The notes: generated by a model from the letters alone, not told the origin. Counted from the stretch's first letter, positions 8,799 to 18,684 are shown. The stretch: 51,827 nt of DNA from Moorena sp. SIO3I8 (GCF_010692325.1 NZ_JAAHHW010000046.1:1-51827), one strand, 5' to 3'. Translations and numbers: made by a program.

Positions 8799-9626
8799 TT
8801 TTATTTACTCCTGATTGATGTTGATTAGATGGTGTAATAGCAGCATGTTAATTTTATTAATTCCTGATTCAGATCCCCCTAAATCCCCCTTAATAAGGGG
8901 GACTTTTTAATCTAATTTCCCCTTATTAAGGAAAACTTTTTAATCTAATTCCCCCCTTTTTTAAGGGGGGCTAGGGGGGATCTATGTACAGAATTACAAA
9001 GATGACATGCTCCTTGGTGTAAGGATTGCTCGCTCAGCGCTCAGCTATTTTTAACCAGCCTTTAGTTAAAGGGAAAGTAATTTTTAACTCAATCCCTAAG
9101 TTTTACTTGATTCAAAATCTTGCTGAGTGCTGATAGCTGTTCGCGCAGCGTGCGCGTAGCGCATATACTTACTAGATGGTTGAGAAACTAAGTAGTATGC
9201 TTGCTGTGCTTAGTGGTTACCGAGGTAGAGTCAGTCAGTATCCTTTCCTCCAGCATTGGCATCTGTTGCCGACAGTGGCAGCAATACCAGTAAATGCTAG
9301 TTGCTAGTGGAGACATCCATCGTGGTTATGGCATCCATCTTTATGAACGCCCTCTAGGTCGTTTCTAGTTTATCACTAAATTTTATCAATAAACTGAAAC
9401 CAAAAGGAGGGCATATTGTCTGTTCCAATAGTTTAGGTCAAAGTTGCACTTAACCTGGCTGTCACTATGGGACGGATGAACGGTTAGTTATATCTAAGCT
9501 AGGGAAAAGAGATAATGGGGTTAGGGTTGACATGGCTTCCTAGCCCCAAACAGCTCCTGTTTTAAGAAGCGTATAGAATGCTCCATTAATTACTCTAGCA
9601 TTTGTTGAGACTTCTTAGCAACTATT
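8799..9626. other. 828-nt gap with hairpin repeats, no gene recognised
   Basis: From about 8870 to 8982 three related pyrimidine/purine palindromes follow each other (CCCCCTTAATAAGGGGG, then TTCCCCTTATTAAGGAAA, then CCCCCCTTTTTTAAGGGGGG), joined by ACTTTTTAATCTAATT. A GTTCGCGCAGCGTGCGCGTAG repeat lies near 9139. Between about 9180 and 9600 I see no ORF, known RNA or strong structure. The promoter for isiB should be at the low-coordinate end. Confidence 0.7.
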
Positions 9627-11129
9627 TTAACCCATCATTCCCTGAATCATACTTAGGTTATTGACCAGCAGATAGGCAAAAATCGCTCCTCCTGCGCCAC
9701 CAACTAGAAAAGCTCCAGCAAACTGACTCCATCCGTCAGCAGTTTGGATAGTTTCTGGTACCTCGGGTACCCTGGTAACGAATGTGGGTCGAGGTACAGT
9801 TTTTAGCTCTTTTTTAAAGGTGACTGTACCGTAGATTGATAGGCCGATGGTCGCGATTACAATCAGAGCAATGGCTGCTGTTACACCAGCTAAGTTTGCC
9901 ATCTGTGAATCCCGCAACGGTCCTAATTTGGCAAACGGACCAAAGATAAAATACCCATGAGCCATGCCAATTTCTAGACCCCTGGACAGGGGAGAAAGAC
10001 CGGGACGGTAAATAGGTAGGTTTTTGAGGAAGTTAAGGCTGAGATCTGAGGAGTTAATTGGGGTTGCCAAGTCACCAACTTGGGGATTACTCCGAGGGAT
10101 AATCAGCTCACCTTTTTTGAAGTCAAAACCAGCTTCTGCTCCTCGCGCCCGGATAGCATGCCAGATATGACCGAACAGAAACAACACGGCAAAGACAAAG
10201 TGGAATGCTGCCAACCAACCGCGAGCAGATACGATGCCATCACTGGATTCTAAAGTGCCTACTGGACCATAGAACACTTCCGGATAAACGGTGTCATTGA
10301 CCATGACAAAGTAGGCGGCAAAAATTCCCATGTAGGCCAGCGCCCCTAAGCTATAGGAGAGATAAGCTTCTCCGGAATAAACCAAAACCTCACGTGCCCA
10401 GTTAAATGGCTTGGTTAAGATGTGCCAGAAACCACCAGCAATGCAGATCGAACCAATCCAGATGTGACCACCAACCACATCTTCTAAATTCTTGACGGCT
10501 GCCATGCCTTCTGAACCGGATGCACCAATTAAGTAGCCAAAAATTTTGACAGGGCTAAGGGTGGGATCGGTAATCACTCGTACATTGCCACCGCCACTTG
10601 CCCAGGGGTCAAATAGTCCACCCCAAAACAGGGCTTTAGCTACCAAGAGCCAAGCACCAACTCCCAAAAGGATGAGGTGAATGCCGATAATGGTGGTCAT
10701 CTTGTCGGAGTCTTCCCAGTCATAGCCAAAGAAACCAGCAAAGGTGCCATCATTGGTTAATTTATCTGGGGCAAGCAGGGAATGGTAAAGTCCTCCAGCT
10801 CCGAGCACTGCTGAGGAAATCAAATGCAAGACCCCAACTACAAAATAGGGATAGGTGTCGATAATTTGACCACCAGACCCAACACCCAAGCCTAACGAAG
10901 CCAGGTGGGGCAACAAGATTAATCCCTGGTCATACATCGGCACGTCAGGGTTGTAGCGAGATAGTTCAAACAGGGTCATTGCTCCCGCCCACAGGACTAT
11001 CAAACCAGCATGGGCGATATGAGCACCTAGCAACTTACCGGATAATTCAATAAAACGAGCATTACCAGCCCACCAGCCTACTTTTGAGATTTGGCCTTGG
11101 TTGGGACTATCAGCAATTACTGCTGTCAT
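9627..11129 (-). CDS. Pcb/CBP antenna protein fused to a PsaL-like domain
   Basis: A 500-aa fusion. Residues about 15-345 form a six-helix CP43/IsiA-like chlorophyll antenna ([82 protein letters not shown]). Residues about 355-500 match the PSI subunit Psa[57 protein letters not shown] and a last helix with [17 protein letters not shown]. Antennas of this kind are known as a distinct class of cyanobacterial chlorophyll-binding proteins. The PsaL domain is thought to dock the antenna in PSI, possibly yielding monomeric PSI complexes. It is 95 nt downstream of another Pcb gene on the same strand, so an operon is likely. AGAGGT supports the start. Confidence 0.93.
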   Translation of the reverse strand: MTAVIADSPNQGQISKVGWWAGNARFIELSGKLLGAHIAHAGLIVLWAGAMTLFELSRYNPDVPMYDQGLILLPHLASLGLGVGSGGQIIDTYPYFVVGVLHLISSAVLGAGGLYHSLLAPDKLTNDGTFAGFFGYDWEDSDKMTTIIGIHLILLGVGAWLLVAKALFWGGLFDPWASGGGNVRVITDPTLSPVKIFGYLIGASGSEGMAAVKNLEDVVGGHIWIGSICIAGGFWHILTKPFNWAREVLVYSGEAYLSYSLGALAYMGIFAAYFVMVNDTVYPEVFYGPVGTLESSDGIVSARGWLAAFHFVFAVLFLFGHIWHAIRARGAEAGFDFKKGELIIPRSNPQVGDLATPINSSDLSLNFLKNLPIYRPGLSPLSRGLEIGMAHGYFIFGPFAKLGPLRDSQMANLAGVTAAIALIVIATIGLSIYGTVTFKKELKTVPRPTFVTRVPEVPETIQTADGWSQFAGAFLVGGAGGAIFAYLLVNNLSMIQGMMG

Positions 11130-11224
11130 TGATGTACCTCTTTGAGAATTATTGGCATTTTGAGTTGGTCAATAAAGTGCCATTATATACACACTTTATT
11201 AGAATTAATTGCATTAATCTGAAT

Positions 11225-12265
11225 TTAGGTAGTAGCTTCTGAAGCTACTACCTGACCCCGGCCAAAATCAAACCCAGCTGCTCGCAAAGCATGCCAAATA
11301 TGACCTTGGAGGAAGAAAAACCCAAGGAAGAAGTGAGCATTAGCTAACCAACTCCGACAAGAAATAGAGCTAGAGTTAGGATCGGCAAAGTAGGGGAAAA
11401 CATCCAGCTTAATTGATAAGGCAGGTCCATAGAAGACTTCTGGGTAGACTACGGTGTTAACAGCGCAGAAGTACGCGGCGATAAAGCCCATCAGCGCCAA
11501 AGCACCCAAGCTGTAGGAAAGATAGGCTTCTCCAGACCAAATAAAAAGACCGCGCGTCCACTCAGATGGCTGAGTCTTGATGTGCCAAAAGCCACCGCCA
11601 ATACAGAGCAGACCAACCCAAATATGACCACCAACTACATCCTCTAGGTTACTGACTCCAGCAATCCAGTTCTTGCCCACAGTACCAAACAGATAACCGA
11701 AAATCACTGCTGGATTCAGGGTAGGGTTGTTAATGACTCGCACATTCTCCACTGCTGGATCGTACAACCCCCCAAACGCGATCGCTTTAGCCACCAGTAG
11801 GAAAGCTCCAAATCCCAGTAGAATCAGGTGAATGCCAATGATAGTGGTCATTTTGTCCCCATCTGCCCAGCTATACCCAAAGAAGCCAGACTTTTCTTCT
11901 AAAGTTTCCGGACCACGGAGGGCGTGGAAGATACCACCAAAGCCGAGAAATGCTGAAGAGATCAGGTGCAAAACACCAATCACAAAGTAGGGGTAAGTAT
12001 CCACTATAGCTCCCCCAGCACCAACGCCCCAGCCTTGAGCTGCTAAGTGGGGCAGCAGGATTAAGCCTTGTTCGTACATGGGTTTGGCAGGATTGAAGCA
12101 GGATAGTTCAAACAGGGTTATTGCTCCAGCCCAGAAGACGATTAGACCAGCATGGGCAACATGAGCCCCCAATAATTTCCCGGATAACTCCGTGAGGCGA
12201 GCGTTACCTGCCCACCAACCATACTCTCCCTCTACTAATCGGGAACTCTCAGCAATGTTTGCCAC
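11225..12265 (-). CDS. Pcb/IsiA-family chlorophyll-binding protein
   Basis: A 346-aa CP43-like antenna with six helices: [102 protein letters not shown] and the C-terminal [21 protein letters not shown]. It keeps the IsiA-like lumenal stretch [16 protein letters not shown]. The start codon is GTG at 12265, chosen because AGGAGG lies 7 nt upstream and translation begins MANIAESS. It is the first gene of a probable two-gene antenna operon with the Pcb-PsaL fusion and is divergent from a Crp/Fnr-type regulator, a layout that suggests direct control by that regulator. Confidence 0.95.
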   Translation of the reverse strand: MANIAESSRLVEGEYGWWAGNARLTELSGKLLGAHVAHAGLIVFWAGAITLFELSCFNPAKPMYEQGLILLPHLAAQGWGVGAGGAIVDTYPYFVIGVLHLISSAFLGFGGIFHALRGPETLEEKSGFFGYSWADGDKMTTIIGIHLILLGFGAFLLVAKAIAFGGLYDPAVENVRVINNPTLNPAVIFGYLFGTVGKNWIAGVSNLEDVVGGHIWVGLLCIGGGFWHIKTQPSEWTRGLFIWSGEAYLSYSLGALALMGFIAAYFCAVNTVVYPEVFYGPALSIKLDVFPYFADPNSSSISCRSWLANAHFFLGFFFLQGHIWHALRAAGFDFGRGQVVASEATT

Positions 12266-12369
12266 TATACTACACCTCCTAGGATTTTATTGCAAAATAT
12301 ATTCAATAGTTACTTGGAATAGCTTACACTACTGCTTAAGGAAAATGAAACCTATTTTTATTAAGAATC
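12266..12369. promoter_or_regulatory. Divergent promoter region of pcb operon and regulator
   Basis: A 104-nt AT-rich spacer serves a minus-strand antenna operon and a plus-strand Crp/Fnr-type regulator. A strong SD (AGGAGGTG) for the antenna is at its left end. I could not identify a convincing TGT-N-ACA operator or a Fur box. Confidence 0.5.
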
Positions 12370-12981
12370 ATGACAATTCGCAGATTTGGTAAGGGATCAC
12401 AGCAATCGTTAGTCACTCAGAACCCTGTCACCACTAGGTTCAAGCCATCTGTTCATCTCTTTAAGCGCCATGACTTGATTGCTCTAGAACCCGATCAACT
12501 ATGGGTAGTTCAACAGGGTGTGGTTAAAACCTTGACCTGGAATGACGAAGGAACAGTAATTACATTAGGATATTGGGGAGTTGGGGATGTAGTGGGGAAA
12601 TCTTTGTCTAACTTGCAAACTTACGAGATCGAGTGTTTGACTAGGGTTAAAGCGCAATGTCTGTCTTTGTCTCAGTCTTACCGCTTATCCGAGGCTATTG
12701 TTTGCCATCTGCGACAGACAGAAGAGTTGCTGTGTATCATTAGAACACCAAGAGTCTCTCAGCGTTTGCAACAGTTTTTGAGTTGGTTAGCCCGGAAGTT
12801 CGGTCGTCCCGTCTGTAGTGGGCAACTTATTGATATACCAGTGACCCATCAAGAACTAGCTGAGATGATTGGCACCACACGAGTAACCATCACCAGGCTG
12901 ATCAAGCAGTTTGAGGAAGAAGGGATAATCAGTCGTCCTCGTCGATACTGTATTGTGTTGCGCGATTGTTCTGAAATATAA
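12370..12981 (+). CDS. Crp/Fnr-family transcriptional regulator
   Basis: A 203-aa regulator. The N-terminal half (FKRHDLIALEPDQLWVVQQGVVKTLTWNDEGTVITLGYWGVGDVVG) resembles the beta-barrel effector domain of Crp/Fnr/NtcA proteins. The C-terminal half has the winged helix (IPVTHQELAEMIGTTRVTITRLIKQFEEEGII), with the recognition helix at TTRVTITRLIKQF. No cysteine cluster of an FNR iron-sulfur type is evident in the N terminus, so redox sensing by Fe-S is not indicated; the ligand is unknown. It is divergent from the pcb/pcb-psaL operon and probably regulates it. It differs from NtcA in the effector domain. Confidence 0.88.
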   Translation: MTIRRFGKGSQQSLVTQNPVTTRFKPSVHLFKRHDLIALEPDQLWVVQQGVVKTLTWNDEGTVITLGYWGVGDVVGKSLSNLQTYEIECLTRVKAQCLSLSQSYRLSEAIVCHLRQTEELLCIIRTPRVSQRLQQFLSWLARKFGRPVCSGQLIDIPVTHQELAEMIGTTRVTITRLIKQFEEEGIISRPRRYCIVLRDCSEI

Positions 12982-12996
12982 ATGAAAATGCTATCA

Positions 12997-13042
12997 ATGG
13001 CGCTAGATTCAGCATACCTGGAAAGAGTACCGCTAGCGCCAT
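12997..13042 (+). other. Inverted repeat after the regulator gene
   Basis: ATGGCGCTAG (12997-13006) and CTAGCGCCAT (13033-13042) are perfect 10-bp arms with a 26-nt loop, 16 nt past the regulator stop. There is no T run. It may serve as a 3'-end structure. Confidence 0.55.
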
Positions 13043-13119
13043 GGACGTGATTAAGTTACGGGCTGATGGTGGGGAGGAAATTATGCGTTGCTTAATAATA
13101 GAATGATTTTAATAGTTTT

Positions 13120-13200
13120 GTGGAATGGGCATCTTGGTGGAACGGGCATCTTGGTGGAACGGGCATCTTGCCCGTTATCAATAATTTCGGGCGGGCAGGA
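13120..13200. repeat. Tandem 17-bp repeat with inverted counterpart
   Basis: GGGCATCTTGGTGGAAC is tandemly repeated, then GGGCATCTTGCCCG faces CGGGCAGGATGCCCACCCC about 25 nt later in inverted orientation. Apparent small ORFs here are by-products of the repeat. Confidence 0.75.
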
Positions 13201-13246
13201 TGCCCACCCCACTCATATTAATTCGAAGATTCAGCAATGCCCGAAA

Positions 13247-13351
13247 TTATGCGATCGCAATGTAGCCTGATAATTGCTTAATCCGCTCCATCCAAGACAG
13301 CACATTGGGGTAAGCATCTAGAGAAATCTTGGCGTCTGGTGAGAGAGATAC
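13247..13351 (-). pseudogene. 3' remnant of the interrupted GST gene
   Basis: Read on the minus strand, this encodes VSLSPDAKISLDAYPNVLSW followed by MERIKQLSGYIAIA and a stop at 13247. That is the C-terminal end expected of the GST whose 5' part is at 15030-15545. Family members have a continuous ...IACFPYV-ALAPDGKISLDxYPNV... here. The TnpB element inserted between the two parts. Confidence 0.85.
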
Positions 13352-15050
13352 TCTTAAACCGTCATTAATCGGGATAATCCGGTATAAAACGGTCAAGGTG
13401 CAATTTATTGTTGCCTGAGGGAGGAGTGGTAGTCAGCAATTGGAGTTAAGCCTTCCACTCATCTTTCTAGGCGATCCTGGCATCTCGACCAGGAGTTCCT
13501 TAAAAGCCTTAGTTTTGCTATGCTTGCAATTAATCCATCCAAGCTCAACTGCATCAAGCAAACTAAGTCCCATCCCTTCCAAGAAACGCGCGGTACGACG
13601 CAACAATACTGCCTGCACCTCGGTTTTACTCATATACCGGGTGATTTCCTTATCCGTACCTCGATTAAGTATGTTTTTGGCAGCATTGTAGTCAGCCTGT
13701 AACACGACCCCATTAAACCTGGTAAAATTGTCCCCGTTTCTTTCCCCCAACAGGGTTCCAGTAACAGAGTCAACTTGCGACGTGTAGCTAGGCTGAACTT
13801 CCGTAACAACCGACCCAGTCCAATCAGCCCATTTCTGTAAGGAGTCCCGCATTTTCCCTTTCATCCAGCTATTAAGCTTACGGGACATGGCTTTGGACTG
13901 GCGTTTATTTTTTATTGGTTGTGTTAAATCTTCCGCAAAAACTAAGAGTGATTCACCATTAAAAAGAGACTTGGAGGCCGCTCCTATTATGGCAGTTAGT
14001 TCGGCTTGGTTCTGTCTGTATCGCTTGTTTTCTGTTTTTCTAGTTAGGTTGTTTTTAAGGATACGAGCAGATTTTGCTGGAGCAAGTTTTTCTAACTTTC
14101 TATGTATCGCCCAAAGCTTTCCTCTATTACGATTCTTGGCACAGATGCGATTGGACTTTTTGGTAGCCGCTTTGCCCAAATTTTTGCCATGCGCTTGGCC
14201 ATTTGAATCATATAAAGCCTCTGTGTACCCTTTGTCTATCCCGATAGGGTGGCGGTTAGCGGGTACTTCCACTGTTCCATAATCTACTAAGAAGTGAATT
14301 TCAAATCTTTGTAGAGTTTGATTGTAGATTAATCTAATCTGCCCACTTATTTTGCGATTAGATCTGACGATTATTCTGTTTCTTTTTCCTCTTCTTAATC
14401 CAGCTAGTTCTAGCTGATAAGTGTTACGGGAGAGCCTCCTGCACTTATAGCCTATTTGTTGATAGACTATCTGGTTCTTGACCCAGGAATGACCCCTTTT
14501 AAACTCCTTTCTGACCAGCCTATGCAGCAGTGGGTTCTCCAGAAAAGCCAAGGTCTTAAGCTGTTTACAAAGCTCCTTTCTTGTCTTTTGATTGTCTTTC
14601 CCAGGAAACCTTTTATAAATTTTTCTGACAACGGCGTCGATACAAGCTGCTTGGCTCGCTGTGATAGCCTTCGCTACATCGTTTACAGTCCAATCCATCA
14701 ACTTGGCAGGCAATCCCAGAGTATCGGGAGTCCTGAAACTCTTCACTTCCGGGATGGCCTTTTTCCAGTCCAGTCCCCAATGGTTAATGCTGCCTAGTTT
14801 ATTGTAAGACTCAGACCTGACAATTCCTAACTTTTTCATTACCTGCAACAACTCAAACTCTACCGACTTAGTCATCCCCACTACGGGGACAACCTGAGTC
14901 GATATTTTCTTTGTTGCTCCTACTTTTCTTGGCATTGTTAACTGACTGTGTCCTACATCTTAAGTGTACTCTAGCGCTAGCAAAATGTCAATGTCGGTTT
15001 TATACAGTTAAATACTGTTTTATACCTATTTATTGGGGTTTAGTTGCGGG
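13352..15050 (-). mobile_element. TnpB-only insertion element inside a GST gene
   Basis: About 1.7 kb separates the two halves of the GST gene, giving an outer limit of 13349-15054 for the element. It contains one gene, the zinc-finger-less TnpB at 13433-14935, and no tnpA. GGTATAAAAC occurs near both ends in opposite orientation (around 13380 and 15020 as read from each end). A short palindrome CTAGCGCTAG lies at 14971-14980 upstream of the gene. The ~80 nt between the TnpB stop and the right end contain foldable sequence and could encode a guide (omega) RNA, by analogy with known TnpB elements. Exact ends and any target duplication are uncertain. Confidence 0.75.
13433..14935 (-). CDS. TnpB-like RuvC nuclease lacking the zinc finger
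   Basis: A 500-aa intact TnpB relative. The RuvC triad is visible: Asp in PIGIDKGYTEALYD, Glu in LLVFAEDLTQPIKNKR, Asp in LQADYNAAKNILNRG. The N-terminal ~200 residues are long and rich in basic and helical segments, with an RRLSRNTYQL beta-wedge-like part. Between RuvC-II and -III, where TnpB normally has CxxC...CxxC, the sequence reads SYTSQVDSVTGTLLGERNGDN with no cysteine. Loss of the zinc finger with the catalytic residues kept is seen in some cyanobacterial TnpB and type V-U-like lineages. No CRISPR array is nearby, so a transposon function is favoured. It disrupts the GST gene, so insertion was fairly recent. Confidence 0.85.
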   Translation of the reverse strand: MPRKVGATKKISTQVVPVVGMTKSVEFELLQVMKKLGIVRSESYNKLGSINHWGLDWKKAIPEVKSFRTPDTLGLPAKLMDWTVNDVAKAITASQAACIDAVVRKIYKRFPGKDNQKTRKELCKQLKTLAFLENPLLHRLVRKEFKRGHSWVKNQIVYQQIGYKCRRLSRNTYQLELAGLRRGKRNRIIVRSNRKISGQIRLIYNQTLQRFEIHFLVDYGTVEVPANRHPIGIDKGYTEALYDSNGQAHGKNLGKAATKKSNRICAKNRNRGKLWAIHRKLEKLAPAKSARILKNNLTRKTENKRYRQNQAELTAIIGAASKSLFNGESLLVFAEDLTQPIKNKRQSKAMSRKLNSWMKGKMRDSLQKWADWTGSVVTEVQPSYTSQVDSVTGTLLGERNGDNFTRFNGVVLQADYNAAKNILNRGTDKEITRYMSKTEVQAVLLRRTARFLEGMGLSLLDAVELGWINCKHSKTKAFKELLVEMPGSPRKMSGRLNSNC

Positions 15051-15545
15051 ACTAACATAGGGGAAGCAAGCAATATCAGCAATTGTGGGGTGACCCAGTT
15101 CCAGCCATTCCCGATCACTGAGGTGGTTGTCGAGCAGTGTCAGGATAGTTTCCGACTTTTGTGTTGCTACCTCGATGTTAACGGTTTGTACATTAAACTT
15201 GTAATAAAGTCTAGCAAACTCTGGACCCTGACGAATCTCTCCTGCAGTTGTAGATAACCAGCGCACCACTCGACTCATAGCTTCAGGCTCCAAAGGCAGC
15301 CAGTCTTCGCTACCATAGCGCCGTGCTAGATATACTAAAATAGCTTGGGCATCCTGAAAGATTAAATCTCCATCGGTGAGAACTGGCACTTGTCCAAAGG
15401 AATTCAATTCCAGAAACTCTGGAGATTTGTGTTGACCATTGTCCAGATCAACCCAGACAGTCTCGTGTTCTAACCCAAGTAGTGACAGCATTAGCCGCAC
15501 TTTGTAGCAATTGCCAGATAGCTGGTAATCATAAAGTTTGATCAT
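15030..15545 (-). pseudogene. Glutathione S-transferase, 5' part, truncated by insertion
   Basis: A 171-aa ORF with a thioredoxin-fold N domain (MIKLYDYQLSGNCYKVRLMLSLLG, then FGQVPVLTDGDLIFQDAQAILVYLARRY) and most of the helical C domain up to HPTIADIACFPYVS. It then ends PATKPQ-stop, coded by the inserted element. The missing C-terminal ~34 residues are found 1.7 kb away at 13247-13351. The protein therefore lacks its last helix and is probably non-functional or unstable. It starts 83 nt downstream of the aspartokinase stop, with AGGAG before ATG. It may once have belonged to the same operon. Confidence 0.88.
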
Positions 15546-15628
15546 GATTTTATTCTCCTGATTTTTGCCTAATTTTTGTCAGTATTCAGCCGTCAGCTTT
15601 AATTGTGCCGGATTTATTAGCCTACTTA

Positions 15629-17512
15629 TTAGCCTGCGTAGCTCGGCTTTGCTGGTGTAGCCAAACCCTTGAGGGTTTGGGCATAGTTTTTAAGCACCGG
15701 GATGCTCCCCTTATGCACCGCATTTAAAGCCTTAACTCCTTCTTCTTGAGCAACCACACAACTAATTTTAGTGTCCGAACTTGTAATCATCTGAATAGTT
15801 ATTTGCTGTTGTGCTAATGCCTCAAAAAACTGAGCCACAACCCCTGGTTGTGCCACCATACCACCCCCAACTAGACTAACTTTAGCGATTTCTGTATCCA
15901 CTAGAATTTCCCCACAACCAATACTTAGTGCTAACGCTTTTAAAGCCATGGATGCTGCTTCAGCATCAGCTTGAGCCACCGTAAACGCAATATCACAGCT
16001 GGGGATATCATTAAAGCTATGACAGCGTTGAGACTGAATAATCATATCAACACTAATATTTTCTTGTGCCAGTCGTCCAAAGACTTTTGCTGCCATTCCC
16101 GCTTGATCTCTGACATGGCGAATTGTGATACAAGCTTGGTTGAGATCAACCACAGCACCGCATACTGGGGATGGGCTTGAACCGGTAGAAAACTCCTGAA
16201 TTGAATCAGCTCCGAGCACTACAGAACGATCAATTTCAAAAGCCTGACACAAAGCAGCAACAGCGCGATCGCATACCTCAGCATTAATCACACAGGTGAT
16301 CTTCAACTCAGAGGTAGAAATCATCTCAATATTAACTCCCGCCTCTGCTAGAGTAGAAAACATTTTAGCTGCAACCCCAGGACGTCCAATCATACCAGTT
16401 CCAGTAATTGCCACTGTTGCCATATTCTGCTCTACCATCATTTCTACCTCTTGTGACCCTTGCCAAGGATCCCTGTATAAAGCAGAAGTAATCAACTCTT
16501 TGAGTTTAGTTTCACTTGCTGCAGCTCCTAAAGTCTCACCTTGTTCAAAACCTCTGTTCACTACGGTCAACGCAATATCTTTACCATCGTCCTCCTGAAT
16601 TGACTGAATCATCAGATTAACATCGAGATTGTCACGAGCAATTTCATCAAATAACCCTGCCGCTACCCCTAAACGATCCCGCCCTTGCCATCGGGCTACT
16701 TTTACTTGATTTGTCTCCAATTCCACTCCATATACTGCCTTGTTAATTTCCAACCCTTTCAGAGAACGAGGTTTAGGCATCGGAGAAATTATCCTAGTTC
16801 CTGGTGCATTGTTCCAGCTTGAACGTACAACCAAAGGTACCCCATAATTACGAGCAATCTCTACCGCCCTAGGATGTAGCACCTTTGCCCCTAAACTCGC
16901 TAACTCTAGCATTTCATCACAAGTAATTTCTGGGATTAATTGTGCCTCTGGTACAATCCGAGGATCAGTTGTAAAAATGCCTGGAACATCAGTATAAATT
17001 TCGCACAAATTTGCTTTTAAGGCAGCCCCTAACGCCACAGCTGATATATCTGAACCGCCACGTCCTAGAGTAGTAATTTCAAAGTTATCACCACTGCTCA
17101 TACCCTGAAATCCAGCTACAACTACCACTGTTCCTTGATTAAGATAGTGCTGAATTCGCTTTGGCTGAATTTCCCAAATCCTGGCACGACCGTGTTCAGC
17201 ATCAGTGATAATTCCTACTTGTGCCCCAGTTAAAGAAATAGCCGGTTGTCCCAATTCCTGCAATGCCATACTCAGCAAAGCAATTGATACTTGTTCTCCA
17301 GTAGACAGAAGCATATCCATCTCCCGAGCACTGGGATTAGTCGAGACTGCCTTCGATAAACTGAGCAAGTCATCAGTGGTTTTACCCATCGCCGAAACCA
17401 CTACCACCACAGTATTATTATTTTGGACTGTTTGCTTCACCCGCCGGGCAACTGCTTTAATTCTTTCAACTGATCCAACCGACGTACCACCATACTTTTG
17501 AATAATTAGCAT
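15629..17512 (-). CDS. lysC: Aspartokinase with four ACT domains
   Basis: A 627-aa aspartate kinase, first step from aspartate to lysine, threonine, methionine and aspartate semialdehyde. The kinase domain covers about residues 1-245: [46 protein letters not shown] and [13 protein letters not shown]. Four ACT-type segments follow (for example [38 protein letters not shown] is one), the layout usual for cyanobacterial aspartokinases of about 600 residues. This could be the only housekeeping copy. It also lies 340 nt downstream, on the same strand, of a cluster whose first enzyme (a GriI-like aldolase) would use aspartate semialdehyde, so a supply role is possible. Confidence 0.95.
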   Translation of the reverse strand: MLIIQKYGGTSVGSVERIKAVARRVKQTVQNNNTVVVVVSAMGKTTDDLLSLSKAVSTNPSAREMDMLLSTGEQVSIALLSMALQELGQPAISLTGAQVGIITDAEHGRARIWEIQPKRIQHYLNQGTVVVVAGFQGMSSGDNFEITTLGRGGSDISAVALGAALKANLCEIYTDVPGIFTTDPRIVPEAQLIPEITCDEMLELASLGAKVLHPRAVEIARNYGVPLVVRSSWNNAPGTRIISPMPKPRSLKGLEINKAVYGVELETNQVKVARWQGRDRLGVAAGLFDEIARDNLDVNLMIQSIQEDDGKDIALTVVNRGFEQGETLGAAASETKLKELITSALYRDPWQGSQEVEMMVEQNMATVAITGTGMIGRPGVAAKMFSTLAEAGVNIEMISTSELKITCVINAEVCDRAVAALCQAFEIDRSVVLGADSIQEFSTGSSPSPVCGAVVDLNQACITIRHVRDQAGMAAKVFGRLAQENISVDMIIQSQRCHSFNDIPSCDIAFTVAQADAEAASMALKALALSIGCGEILVDTEIAKVSLVGGGMVAQPGVVAQFFEALAQQQITIQMITSSDTKISCVVAQEEGVKALNAVHKGSIPVLKNYAQTLKGLATPAKPSYAG

Positions 17513-17738
17513 TATCTAGCCTCAGATAAAGTATTAATTTTAAATTGATTTAAATAATACAAATTTTTTTTTTTATTGCTTTAGTAATGGCTAATCGAAG
17601 GATTTACTAGTAAAATAGTATTACTATAAACAAGTAACATAAAACTTCGGGAAAGGGAACAGTATGAAAGAGCTATTGAGCCCTATAATAACCTGAGTTC
17701 GATGACCCTTCCCTGTTCCGAAGTTCCCTGTTAACTAT

Positions 17739-17850
17739 GGCGGTTTGCATAACTATTAGGTACACAGGATTGTTTTCCCTGTTCCCTGTTCCCTGTTCCC
17801 TGTTCCCTAAAAACCCAGAACTTTGTACCTAACAGCAATTGCAAACCGCC
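17739..17850. repeat. 112-bp MITE-like element carrying a CCCTGTT heptamer array (copy A)
   Basis: GGCGGTTTGCA at 17739-17749 faces TGCAAACCGCC ending at 17850. Inside are a TACCTAATAG/TACCTAACAG-type motif and about five CCCTGTT heptamers. Read on the minus strand it aligns almost end to end with the element at 20839-20969. Upstream, 17646-17730 carries a further inverted pair (AACTTCGG / CCGAAGTT). No gene lies in 17513-17853. Confidence 0.75.
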
Positions 17851-17853
17851 TTA

Positions 17854-18684
17854 TTACATCTCAAGCAGCGCTATATCATTCTCTTTGTTGAGCTGAATCA
17901 ACTCAGCTACACCATCCCATAGAGCATAGCGTGCTTTGAGAGCATTCTCAGCAGAGTTGAAAGCTTGCTCCCACTTTACAGGATCATCACCACAAAGATT
18001 TTTTAAGAGTTTTTTCCCCATCGGAACATGTTGATCCTCATCCAGAAAATTATGCCTGTCTAGATAGAGACGCAAAGAATCCCAAGTAAATCCATAAAGA
18101 CTATCTAAAGTAGCAATAACCTGTCTGAACATAGCAGGAATGATATCTTCTCGACCTAGTAGAAAAGCTGCAGCTACTTCATGGGTTGACTTAGTCGTAG
18201 TTTCCAAGGTTAATTTCACAAACGTTTTGGTTAATTCAGGTATCGAAATAGAGGCTAGACTTTGCTCAGATGGAATACCTTTTCTAAGAGAATATATAAA
18301 CGTTTTAATTGGATTAGTATCAGCCCCAATCTCTGTCATCGCCACCATATATAGATCATAGTGACTGATGTAATTTCCTGGTGAGACTTCATCAGTCTCT
18401 TCAGCTAAAACAATCTCATTGACCATCCTGGCAGAATTAATATCTGTCGGTGGCACCCAAGGTACATCCAAGCAAGTGACTCGGTGTTGAAGAGTCTTAA
18501 TCAGAGACATGAAATCCCAAACAGCAAACACGTGAGACTCCATAAATATCTGTAGAGATACCAAATCATCTAACTGTTGGTAAAGCGGGTGATTGATCAG
18601 ATCCATACGGCTTGGTTTAAGTTTTTCTTCCAGCTGAGTGTAATAGTCGAAACTCTTATAATTTTGCATTTCGATAATCTTCAT
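17854..18684 (-). CDS. DUF3050-family heme-oxygenase-fold protein
   Basis: A 276-aa protein starting MKIIEMQNYK at 18684, where AAGGAGACC precedes the ATG; the longer ORF runs back into repeat DNA and is not used. It resembles the DUF3050 family, which I recall as having the heme-oxygenase-like all-helical fold. Conserved-looking segments are FMESHVFAVWDFMSLIKTLQ (His51), VLAEETDE (Glu95/Glu96), KSTHEVAAAFLLGRED (His168) and DRHNFLDEDQHVP (His211, Glu216, His219). The His/carboxylate pattern could bind a di-iron centre as in heme-oxygenase-like oxidases, which oxidise amines or cleave C-C bonds. It is the last gene of the aminohydroxybenzoate cluster. The catalytic role is inference. Confidence 0.72.
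   Translation of the reverse strand: MKIIEMQNYKSFDYYTQLEEKLKPSRMDLINHPLYQQLDDLVSLQIFMESHVFAVWDFMSLIKTLQHRVTCLDVPWVPPTDINSARMVNEIVLAEETDEVSPGNYISHYDLYMVAMTEIGADTNPIKTFIYSLRKGIPSEQSLASISIPELTKTFVKLTLETTTKSTHEVAAAFLLGREDIIPAMFRQVIATLDSLYGFTWDSLRLYLDRHNFLDEDQHVPMGKKLLKNLCGDDPVKWEQAFNSAENALKARYALWDGVAELIQLNKENDIALLEM

Noticed and set aside
9180-9600. Possible decayed gene between isiB and pcb-psaL
   Set aside because: No frame on either strand gave a recognisable protein segment.
13088-13270. Small plus-strand ORF after the Crp-like gene
   Set aside because: It is composed of the 17-bp tandem repeat and the antisense of the GST 3' remnant; it has no SD.
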